Positions 52,972-60,399 of a stretch of 64,000 bases of DNA are shown here, piece by piece. The stretch comes from Nodosilinea sp. FACHB-131 (GTDB lineage Bacteria > Cyanobacteriota > Cyanobacteriia > Phormidesmidales > Phormidesmidaceae): assembly GCF_014695395.1 (NCBI RefSeq), contig NZ_JACJOF010000027.1, positions 372,001-436,000 on the forward strand, written 5' to 3'. A model generated the notes under the pieces. That model searched no databases, had not been told where the DNA came from, and worked only from the letters and a program-made list of their open reading frames with translations. The translations under genes and the position numbers were made by a program. Every line of letters starts with the position of its first letter. Within the stretch, counting starts at the first letter, position 1.

Positions 52972-54321
52972 ATGGGCTTTTCATCATTAGCTACCCTAGC
53001 CGCAGCTATGCAGGCACCTCTAGATCATGTGCCGCCTGTTCGCCGAGAAAGTTATGTAGCAAATATTACTACCGATAGTCGCGACATCCGAGAAAATGCT
53101 CTCTTCATTGCGCTGACGGGCGATCGCTTTGATGGGCATGGCTTTGTTGAAGCGGCGATCGCTCAAGGTGCCATAGCGGCGGTGGTTGAGCAGGACAAGA
53201 TCATCCCCCATCTGCCCTGCTTGCCAGTGGCCGATACTCTCGTAGCTTATCAAGCCCTGGGGCATTGGTGGCGTGCCCAACAGCAGGCCAGTATCGTAGC
53301 AATCACTGGGTCGGTGGGCAAAACCACCACCAAGGAATTGCTTGCGGCGGCCTTAGGCACCCAGGGACCGGTACACAAAACCCAAGCCAACTACAACAAC
53401 GACATTGGTGTTCCTAAAACGCTGCTTCAACTTCGACCCGACCACGCCTTTGGAGTGATCGAAATGGGCATGCGGGGGCCAGGGGAGATTGCCCGGTTAG
53501 CCCGCATCGCCGTACCCGATGTGGCAGTCATTACCAACGTGGGTACAGCCCACATTGGCCGCCTGGGCTCAGAGCAGGCCATTGCTGACGCCAAATGCGA
53601 GCTGCTGGCTGAGTCGCCCCAGAGCATTGCTGTGCTCAACCATGACAACGCTAGGCTCTTAGCCACCGCGCGTACCGTGTGGGCTGGGCGCACCATTACC
53701 TTTGGCTTAGAGGGCGGCGATGTCCGGGGTCAGCTGGTGGATTCTGAAACCCTGGAGGTGCAGGGCGTACATGTACCGCTGCCGCTGCCGGGTCGCCACA
53801 ATGCCCTGAACCTGCTAGCAGCGATCGCTGTTATGCAGGCTCTCAACCTCGACTGGCGGGTGCTCAGCCAAGGCATTTCAGTAGAGTTGCCCAGCGGTCG
53901 CGCCCGAAAAATTCTCTTACCAAACGACATTGTGCTGCTCGATGAAACCTACAACGCTGGAGTGGAGTCGATGACTGCGGCCCTTCACCTGCTAGCCGAA
54001 ACCCCCGGTCAACGCCGGATTGCTGTGCTGGGCACGATGAAGGAGCTAGGGGAGCGATCGGTCGATTTGCACCGCCAAGTCGGGCAGGTCGTGGGCCATT
54101 TGGGACTGGACGCACTGTTCACCCTGGCCGATCCTGAAGAATCCTTAGCTCTAGCGGAGGGCGCAGCGGGCGTCAAGACCGCAAGCTTTGCCGACCACAA
54201 GTCTCTAGCCCAGCATCTGCAAGGGATGCTGCAACCGGGCGATCGCGTCTTGCTCAAGGCCTCGCGATCGGTTGCCCTCGATCAGGTAGTCGACACATTG
54301 ACAACAGCCTTCAGTGACTAG
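52972..54321 (+). CDS. murF: UDP-N-acetylmuramoyl-tripeptide--D-alanyl-D-alanine ligase
   Basis: 449 aa from ATG 52972; a TTG at 52945 is possible but adds atypical residues. Adds D-Ala-D-Ala to the UDP-MurNAc tripeptide, the last cytosolic step of the peptidoglycan precursor. Mur ligase domains: N-terminal TDSRDIRENALFIAL about 38-52; ATP-binding ITGSVGKTTTKELL near 110-123; YNNDIGVPKTLL; EMGMRGPGEIARL; AVITNVGTAHIGRLGS; C-terminal LLDETYNAGVESM, VLGTMKELG. Stands alone in plus orientation behind a structured leader; ends with a CTAGGCC/GGCCTAG inverted repeat at 54318-54343. Confidence 0.95.
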   Translation: MGFSSLATLAAAMQAPLDHVPPVRRESYVANITTDSRDIRENALFIALTGDRFDGHGFVEAAIAQGAIAAVVEQDKIIPHLPCLPVADTLVAYQALGHWWRAQQQASIVAITGSVGKTTTKELLAAALGTQGPVHKTQANYNNDIGVPKTLLQLRPDHAFGVIEMGMRGPGEIARLARIAVPDVAVITNVGTAHIGRLGSEQAIADAKCELLAESPQSIAVLNHDNARLLATARTVWAGRTITFGLEGGDVRGQLVDSETLEVQGVHVPLPLPGRHNALNLLAAIAVMQALNLDWRVLSQGISVELPSGRARKILLPNDIVLLDETYNAGVESMTAALHLLAETPGQRRIAVLGTMKELGERSVDLHRQVGQVVGHLGLDALFTLADPEESLALAEGAAGVKTASFADHKSLAQHLQGMLQPGDRVLLKASRSVALDQVVDTLTTAFSD

Positions 54322-54390
54322 GCCACACAATCTCTAGGCCTAGAACATGTAGCGGCTGTGTTCCTCGATTCTCCAGCATAAGGCGAGATG

Positions 54391-55560
54391 CTAGTAGTCA
54401 TACTCAGCTACCGGGTTCAGGGGGTCGGGAGCAAAGGCCAGCCATAGCGGAAATTGCAGCAGCGCCAGACTGATTACCGACTCAGCTTCGTCGACCACGA
54501 TAAAGGGTAGACCGTTATCAGCAGTAATGCGATCGGCCCTTTGGGCCAGCGGCTCTGGGGCATCAAACAGCATGACCCCCTGACCCGTACCAAAATCCGC
54601 GCGAGAAATTCCCAAACAGTCTTGGAGGCCCCGTCGCCATTCTCCCAAGCGCTCGGGGCTATTAGAGAGCACCAAAGTACGCAGGCGATTGCCGTAAAGG
54701 GCATACAAAATTGACAGTGCGGACGAGGCTACCAACACGTTTTGCAGCCGGCTGCCCATACTCTTAACCGCTCCCCGCCCGCCCTGGGCAAAGAACCAGT
54801 TAGACACCCGCTCGGCGTGGATGGGTTCAAAGGTGCGGCGTAGTTGCCAAAGAGGGCCATAGTAATCGGGGCGCATGCGGTACTGGTCGAGCAGGCTGCG
54901 AATACGCTCCGTTTGATCTTGAAAGGCGTTAGAGGCAAAGGCCGGCTGAGCCGAGACCGGCTCGGCAGCGGCTCGGCGGGGAGAAGTGCGGATAGCGGAG
55001 CGTTCGGCACCTGGCTCAGAACGAACATCCTTTGCAGAATCGCCCCTAGCGTCTATCCCCGACGCTGGGGTGGAGCGAGCTGCCGGAGTGATGTCGAGCT
55101 GCTCTGCCGCCACTGCCAGATCTTGTAGGCTACCTACCAGATAGTCCTTAAAGCCCTGCACCCGCACCGCTAAATCTTGGGATGCTCCGGCAAAGGTAGT
55201 GCGCATTTCAGCCTGAATCCGCTCCTGGCGACGCTCCAGCGTTTCAATTTCTTTTTGCAGATTGCGCTTGCGCTGCTCTAAGTCTGCCGTGCCTTGCTGC
55301 ACCATCCGACCAATGTCAGTCTGAATTTTTTGAAACTGGTCTTGGGTCAAGCGGTTGTAGGTTGATTGCAAGTCAGCAATGCTGCGCTTGAGGTCAGTCT
55401 CCTGCTGCCGCAGAGCGTCAATGCGATTGCTCCAGTCTGACTTAAGTCCTGCTGAATCCGCACCCAAAGCCGAGCTAGCCTCGGGGCTGCCGTAGCTACT
55501 GGTACCACCTGGCCCCAGACTCGATTGTGATAGCTCCTCTGCGGTCATAACGGTTCCCAT
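54391..55560 (-). CDS. DUF3086-like cyanobacterial protein with coiled-coil N-terminus
   Basis: 389 aa. Residues about 40-130 are a long coiled coil (DALRQQETDLKRSIADLQ; KRNLQKEIETLERRQER). A variable linker about 160-210 follows. The C-terminal domain about 225-389 (PDYYGPLWQLRRTFEPIHAE; MGSRLQNVLVASSALSILYA; LSNSPERLGEWRRGLQDCLG; LLQFPLWLAFAPDP) matches the cyanobacteria-specific DUF3086 pattern as I recall it. Function unknown. Last of three minus-strand genes with a DUF3119 protein and an MlaE-type permease, suggesting a link to lipid transport or the envelope. Confidence 0.82.
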   Translation of the reverse strand: MGTVMTAEELSQSSLGPGGTSSYGSPEASSALGADSAGLKSDWSNRIDALRQQETDLKRSIADLQSTYNRLTQDQFQKIQTDIGRMVQQGTADLEQRKRNLQKEIETLERRQERIQAEMRTTFAGASQDLAVRVQGFKDYLVGSLQDLAVAAEQLDITPAARSTPASGIDARGDSAKDVRSEPGAERSAIRTSPRRAAAEPVSAQPAFASNAFQDQTERIRSLLDQYRMRPDYYGPLWQLRRTFEPIHAERVSNWFFAQGGRGAVKSMGSRLQNVLVASSALSILYALYGNRLRTLVLSNSPERLGEWRRGLQDCLGISRADFGTGQGVMLFDAPEPLAQRADRITADNGLPFIVVDEAESVISLALLQFPLWLAFAPDPLNPVAEYDY

Positions 55561-55613
55561 AGACCCTGTTGTCAGCCTATCAGATGAGGGCTTGGTTCGC
55601 CCCTTGGGGCCCG

Positions 55614-56000
55614 CTACTCTTCTTGGGCAGCCGCGCAGTGGGTTTCGAGGCAGGCGCGCAATTCGCTGGGGCTAAAAATAATTGGTAAAAAGTGAATGCT
55701 GTTGATTTCACGAAAGTAGAACAACACTGGCACCGGTTCCCAGAAAATCTCCCAATGCTGCCACTCCTCGTAAGGAAAGTGACGAATCAGCGTATCGCGT
55801 CGGTAAATATCTAGCGCGCTGTCGGTAAACCGTAGCGTCAGCGTCACGGCCTGCGCCAGCAAAAACAGGCCAAAGATGCCCACCAATGCTCCTAGCCAAA
55901 TTTTCTCAAAGGCTAGCAATATTCCGAGACCGATCACTGTCAAAGGGATACGGTAGCTGGGAGGCAGGTCAGTATGGGTCGCTGTAGTGGTAGAAGTCAC
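55614..56000 (-). CDS. DUF3119-like small membrane protein
   Basis: 128 aa. Two close hydrophobic helices (IPLTVIGLGILLAFEKIWLG and GIFGLFLLAQAVTLTLRF) form a hairpin, then a PH-like beta section (ALDIYRRDTLIRHFPYEEWQ; FYFREINSIHFLPIIFSP; ELRACLETHC). The pattern matches the cyanobacterial DUF3119 family. It lies 82 bp after the MlaE-type permease and 53 bp before the DUF3086-like gene on one strand. Confidence 0.82.
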   Translation of the reverse strand: MTSTTTATHTDLPPSYRIPLTVIGLGILLAFEKIWLGALVGIFGLFLLAQAVTLTLRFTDSALDIYRRDTLIRHFPYEEWQHWEIFWEPVPVLFYFREINSIHFLPIIFSPSELRACLETHCAAAQEE

Positions 56001-56082
56001 AATTCACAAAGATGAGGGTTTATCTGAAGTATAGGAGCATCTACCCCTGAGGCTGAAGAGGCGATCGCTGAATCAGCCGCCC

Positions 56083-56880
56083 TTAAAAGTTATTCATCAC
56101 AGCGCTGCCGGTGCCTTGGAACATAATCCACGAGAGGAAAAAGTTGCTGATAAAAATAGCCAACAGCGCCGTCACGACGGCAGTGGTGGTCGATTGCCCA
56201 ACGCCTTTGGCACCACCCGTAGTGGTCAGACCCCAGCTGGTGCCAATGATGGCAATTAGAATGCCAAAGAAAAACGCCTTGATAAGCGAGCTTACCAGAT
56301 CCCAAATCGACAGAAAGTTTTTGGCCGAATCTAAAAAGACTGAATAGGGGATGCCGTACTGACTGGTGGCAATCAACAGCCCGCCGGTCATGCCGGTAAT
56401 AAACGACAGCACATTCAACAGCGGCAGCATCAGGGCACAGGCAATTACCCGAGGAATCACCAGATAGTCGATAGGATCAGTCTTGAGAATTTGCAGGGCA
56501 TCAATTTGCTCAGTAACGCGCATGGTGCCAATTTCGGCCGCGAAAGCGGACCCTACCCGCCCGGCAATAATCACCGCCGTCAGCACCGGGCCGAGCTCTC
56601 GGGCCAAGGTGAGGGCCAGCACGCCACCCACCGCGGATCCAGCCCCAAAGTTTAAAAATTCTCGCGTCACCTGGATGGTAAACACCATGCCCACAAAGGC
56701 GGCTGTGATGAGAGCAATCAGCAGGGATGCAGGCCCCACTGCAGCCATTTGATCTAAGGTATTGCGCCGATGCACCGGACGAGAAATCAAGTGAATGACA
56801 ACCTGACCTGCTAAAAAGGTCGCGGCTAGAGCTCGTTGGGTCCACAGCTTCAGGTTTGTGCTATCTGCCACCTGTGTCAA
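56083..56880 (-). CDS. mlaE: MlaE-family lipid ABC transporter permease (TGD1-like)
   Basis: 265 aa. Permease of the MlaFEDB/TGD-type ABC system moving phospholipids or other lipids between membranes. Five hydrophobic segments, with family motifs: DQMAAVGPASLLIALITAAFVG, LARELGPVLTAVIIAGRVGSAFAAEIGTM, EQIDAL, NFLSIWDLVSSLIKAFFFG, and the end VVTALLAIFISNFFLSW. The ATPase (MlaF) and MCE (MlaD) partners are not in this window, as usual for scattered cyanobacterial mla genes. First of three minus-strand genes. Confidence 0.93.
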   Translation of the reverse strand: MTQVADSTNLKLWTQRALAATFLAGQVVIHLISRPVHRRNTLDQMAAVGPASLLIALITAAFVGMVFTIQVTREFLNFGAGSAVGGVLALTLARELGPVLTAVIIAGRVGSAFAAEIGTMRVTEQIDALQILKTDPIDYLVIPRVIACALMLPLLNVLSFITGMTGGLLIATSQYGIPYSVFLDSAKNFLSIWDLVSSLIKAFFFGILIAIIGTSWGLTTTGGAKGVGQSTTTAVVTALLAIFISNFFLSWIMFQGTGSAVMNNF

Positions 56881-57196
56881 GGCCTGACCCCCTTTTTGGA
56901 ACGTAAGTAATCGTAAAGTTGAGTTCGTTGGGAGCTTGGGATTAGCCTGCTCCTAAAGAGTCCTATGCTGCTTGCGATCATTGAAGAGCAGGTCGGTTTA
57001 AGACTAATCCTAGAGGGGTTTAAGGCCCACTCAACCGTGGGTCTATGGGAACTTTACTGAGGATTTGAGGCTTTGACAACTGCCCCAAGGTCTAGCAGGA
57101 GGAACTCTAGCTACAGAGCGCGGAGTGTGGTCATTGTCTGTGAGACTCCACTATCCTGGAGGTCGGAGTCTAGCCTATCCCGTTTGAGTGCTGCTT
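56881..57196. other. 316-bp divergent intergenic region
   Basis: Between the mlaE-like gene and the first M16 peptidase gene. Contains a short CCCAC/GTGGG inverted repeat near 57028-57043. No gene or terminator seen; should hold two promoters. Confidence 0.4.
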
Positions 57197-58786
57197 ATGA
57201 ATGGAACACCGCCGACCGTCCCAGGATTTTGGGCCAGGTCAAGACATCGCTTCCGCCCAGCTTTAGTGGGTCTGGTAGCGCTAGTTGGCCTCTGGCTGTG
57301 GTGGCCCATTGCTCCAGCGGCGGCACGGGAGCCCCTGCAGACTGCCCAGGCTATTCAACCCTACCTGGATCGGGTGGCGGATGCCGTTACCGAGTTCACT
57401 CTCGATAACGGGATGAAGTTCATTGTGCTAGAGCGGCACCAGGCTCCAGTGGTGTCATTTATGATTCACGCCAACGTGGGCGCGGTGGATGAAACCGATG
57501 GCAAAACCGGTGTGGCCCACTATTTAGAGCACCTAGCTTTTAAGGGTACTAGCCGCATTGGCACCAAAGACTTTGCCGCTGAGCAACAGGTGATGACCCA
57601 GCTCGATGCGGTATTTAGCGACCTGCTGGCGGCTCAAACTGCTGGTGATACGGCCAAAGCGGCTGCGCTACAGGAGGAGTTGGTGGCGTTGCAGAAAGAG
57701 GCGGCTAGCTTTGTGGAGCAAAACCAGTACGGCCAAGTTATTCAGCAGGCGGGAGGGGTTGGCCTCAACGCCACCACCTCTGCCGATGAGACGCGCTATT
57801 TTTACAGCCTGCCCGCCAACAAGCTAGAGCTGTGGATGTCGCTGGAGTCGGAGCGGTTCCTTGACCCGGTGTTTCGCGAGTTTTACGAAGAAAAGGACGT
57901 CATTCTCGAAGAACGCCGCATGCGGGTGGACAACTCCCCGATTGGCACTATGATTGAGCGATTTTTGGAAGAGGCGTTTGTTAGCCACCCCTACCGTCGC
58001 CCCGTGATTGGCTACCAGGACGACCTCTTTGCGGCCACCCGTGAGGATGTGCAAACGTTTTATGACACCTACTATGGTCCTGCTAACTTAACCGCTGTGG
58101 TGGTAGGCGATGTTAACCCCACTGAGGTACAGCGCCTAGCGGAAGTTTACTTTAGCCGCTATACCCCTCGGGCGGTGCCACCCGAGCCTGCTATTGACGA
58201 ACCACCCCAGACAGCAGCTAAGGAATTTTCGCTGGCATTGCCCTCAGAACCTTGGTACTTGGAGGGGTATCACCGGCCTAGTCTGCGCCACCCTGACCAT
58301 GTGATCTACGGCATGATTGAGAGTCTGCTGATGGGAGGGCGAACGTCTAGAATTTACAAAACTGTGGTGGACGAGGCTCGCATTGCCTTGGATATCGGTA
58401 GTCTGAATGGATTTCCGGGCGATCGCTACGACAACATCTTTTTGCTCTACGGCCTCACAGCTCCCGGCCATACCCCCGAGGAGATTGGCACCCTGTTTGC
58501 CCAGGAGATAGACCGGCTTAAGCAGGAGCCCGTTAGCCCTGAAGAGCTAGATCGAGTAAAAACCCAGGCTCGGGCGGGGCTGCTGCAAAGTTTGGCCTCT
58601 AATGATGGGATGGCTTCGCTGCTGGCTGAGTACCAGGCTAAAACCGGCGATTGGCGGAATATCTTCAACAACCTCAAAGCCATTGAGGCGGTGTCGGCAG
58701 CAGATATTCAGCGGGTTGCGCAGACTCTATTTCGGCCTGAAAGCCGCACCGTAGGCAAACTAGTGCAGGCCCCGTCTGCCGAGTAG
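57197..58786 (+). CDS. M16 family zinc metallopeptidase, catalytic member
   Basis: 529 aa from ATG 57197 (a GTG three codons earlier is possible). Signal or membrane segment about 18-40 (RPALVGLVALVGLWLWWPIAPAAAA-like), so exported or anchored. Inverted zinc motif HxxEH at 108-112 (HYLEH) followed by LAFKGTSRIG; the third zinc ligand Glu is expected in the downstream helix (EERR-containing segment near 230). The R..Y-type substrate section near 385-400 is present. Likely processing or degradation of peptides in periplasm. Paired with the next gene, a non-catalytic M16. Confidence 0.92.
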   Translation: MNGTPPTVPGFWARSRHRFRPALVGLVALVGLWLWWPIAPAAAREPLQTAQAIQPYLDRVADAVTEFTLDNGMKFIVLERHQAPVVSFMIHANVGAVDETDGKTGVAHYLEHLAFKGTSRIGTKDFAAEQQVMTQLDAVFSDLLAAQTAGDTAKAAALQEELVALQKEAASFVEQNQYGQVIQQAGGVGLNATTSADETRYFYSLPANKLELWMSLESERFLDPVFREFYEEKDVILEERRMRVDNSPIGTMIERFLEEAFVSHPYRRPVIGYQDDLFAATREDVQTFYDTYYGPANLTAVVVGDVNPTEVQRLAEVYFSRYTPRAVPPEPAIDEPPQTAAKEFSLALPSEPWYLEGYHRPSLRHPDHVIYGMIESLLMGGRTSRIYKTVVDEARIALDIGSLNGFPGDRYDNIFLLYGLTAPGHTPEEIGTLFAQEIDRLKQEPVSPEELDRVKTQARAGLLQSLASNDGMASLLAEYQAKTGDWRNIFNNLKAIEAVSAADIQRVAQTLFRPESRTVGKLVQAPSAE

Positions 58787-58889
58787 CCTAGGAGCCTATC
58801 AATTTGAGTCAGCCACCAGAACAGATGAGTGGCCTAGGCCGTTTTTAAGACATTCATATTTAAGACCTACGGTATTGGAACGCACAGTG

Positions 58890-60389
58890 ATGAACGCGAA
58901 CAGCTGGTTTATGGGTACCCGTCGAACCCTGCGGCGGGGCATGATGCCGCTGCTGGCCCTGGCCGGGCTGTTGGGGGTATTGCTGCTGGCCTGGCAGCCA
59001 TCAGCTAGCGCCCTAACCCCGCGCCACTATGACGAGCTAGAGTTCCCGGCTCTGCGGGATATTGAGATTCCGGCCTATGAGCGCTATGAATTGCCCAATG
59101 GCCTGGTGGTGTACCTGCTTGAAGACCATGAGCTGCCGCTGGTGAGCGGCAGCGCTACCTTTCGCACTGGAGCGCGGTTTGAGCCTGCGGACAAAGTCGG
59201 GTTGGCCAATCTGACTGGCGATGCGATGCGACTGGGGGGCACGACCCGCTTGGATGCTGACTCCCTCAATCAGCAGCTTGAGCAGCGGGCCGCGTCGATT
59301 GAAACCGGCATTGACCTGAGTGAAGGCAGCGCCAACTTTAGTGCTCTCAGTGAAGACACCGCAGCGGTATTTGAACTGTTTGCCGATGTTGTGCAGCGGC
59401 CCGCTTTTGCCGATGACAAGATCGATTTGCTCAAGCGCCAGTATAGCGGCGGCATTGCTCGCCGCAACGACGACCCCGATGGTATTACGAGCCGCGAGTT
59501 TCGCAAGCTGGTGTATGGGGCCGATAGCCCCTACGCTCGCACCGTTGAGTACGCAACCCTGGCAGCGATTAGCCAGGAGGATATTGAGCAGTTTTATCAG
59601 GCTTCCATTCGCCCCGAGCATACCATTTTGGGCATTGTCGGTGACTTTGACAGCGCCCAAATGAAGCAGTGGATTGCTGATTATTTTGGCGAGTGGCAGG
59701 GTGTTGGAGAGGCGCTAGAGGATACGTTGCCGGCGGTAGAGCAGGCCAAAGCTGGCGTGTTTATGGTGTCGCAACCCCAGCTGACTCAGAGCTATGTGGA
59801 GCTAGGTCACCTGGGTGGGCAGCTCAACTACCCTGACCACGCCGCTCTAGCGGTGATGAATGAGGTGATGAACGGCTTTAGCGGCAGGTTGTTTAACGAG
59901 GTGCGATCGCGCCAAGGTTTGGCCTACTCGGTCTACGCCTACTGGGCTCCTCGCTATGACCACCCTGGACTATTTATTGGCGGGGGGCAAACCCGCTCTG
60001 AAGCTACAGTGCCCTTTATTCAGTCGACGCTGGCCGAGATCACCCGCATCCGCACTACTTCCATTACCGATGTAGAGCTAGCGCAAGCTAAAGATGCCGT
60101 GCTCAACAGCTTTGTGTTTAACTTCCAAAGCCCTGGTCAAACCCTAGCTCGGCTGATTCGCTACGAGTACTACGGCTACCCTCAAGACTTTGTGTTTCAG
60201 TTTCAAGACCAGGTGCGCGAAGCAACGGCCGCCCAGGTACAGGCCGCCGCCCAGGCCAGGCTCAATCCAGAGCAGCTGGTGATTTTAGTGGTTGGCAATC
60301 CAGCAGAAATTCAGCCGGGTCTCGATGCCTTGGCCCCAAATACTACGGTCACCCCGATCGACATCACCATTCCCCAGCCCCAGGCCTAG
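58890..60389 (+). CDS. M16 family peptidase-like protein, inactive (non-catalytic) subunit
   Basis: 499 aa from ATG 58890 (TTG 58875 is an alternative). N-terminal signal or anchor about 16-40 (MPLLALAGLLGVLLLAWQPS). The M16 fold is clear (YELPNGLVVYLLEDHELPLV; FRTGARFEPADKVGLANLTG; DSPYARTVEYATLAAISQED; ELGHLGGQLNYPDH; RSRQGLAYSVYAYWAP), but the HxxEH position reads GLANLTGDAM, so zinc cannot be bound. Follows the catalytic partner by 103 bp on the same strand; such pairs act as heterodimers. Confidence 0.92.
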   Translation: MNANSWFMGTRRTLRRGMMPLLALAGLLGVLLLAWQPSASALTPRHYDELEFPALRDIEIPAYERYELPNGLVVYLLEDHELPLVSGSATFRTGARFEPADKVGLANLTGDAMRLGGTTRLDADSLNQQLEQRAASIETGIDLSEGSANFSALSEDTAAVFELFADVVQRPAFADDKIDLLKRQYSGGIARRNDDPDGITSREFRKLVYGADSPYARTVEYATLAAISQEDIEQFYQASIRPEHTILGIVGDFDSAQMKQWIADYFGEWQGVGEALEDTLPAVEQAKAGVFMVSQPQLTQSYVELGHLGGQLNYPDHAALAVMNEVMNGFSGRLFNEVRSRQGLAYSVYAYWAPRYDHPGLFIGGGQTRSEATVPFIQSTLAEITRIRTTSITDVELAQAKDAVLNSFVFNFQSPGQTLARLIRYEYYGYPQDFVFQFQDQVREATAAQVQAAAQARLNPEQLVILVVGNPAEIQPGLDALAPNTTVTPIDITIPQPQA

Positions 60390-60399
60390 GGGCGCTGGC

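Noticed and set aside
54318..54343. CTAGGCC/GGCCTAG inverted repeat as murF terminator
   Set aside because: The 7-bp stem lacks a T-run on either strand and overlaps the stop codon, so it was not listed as a terminator.
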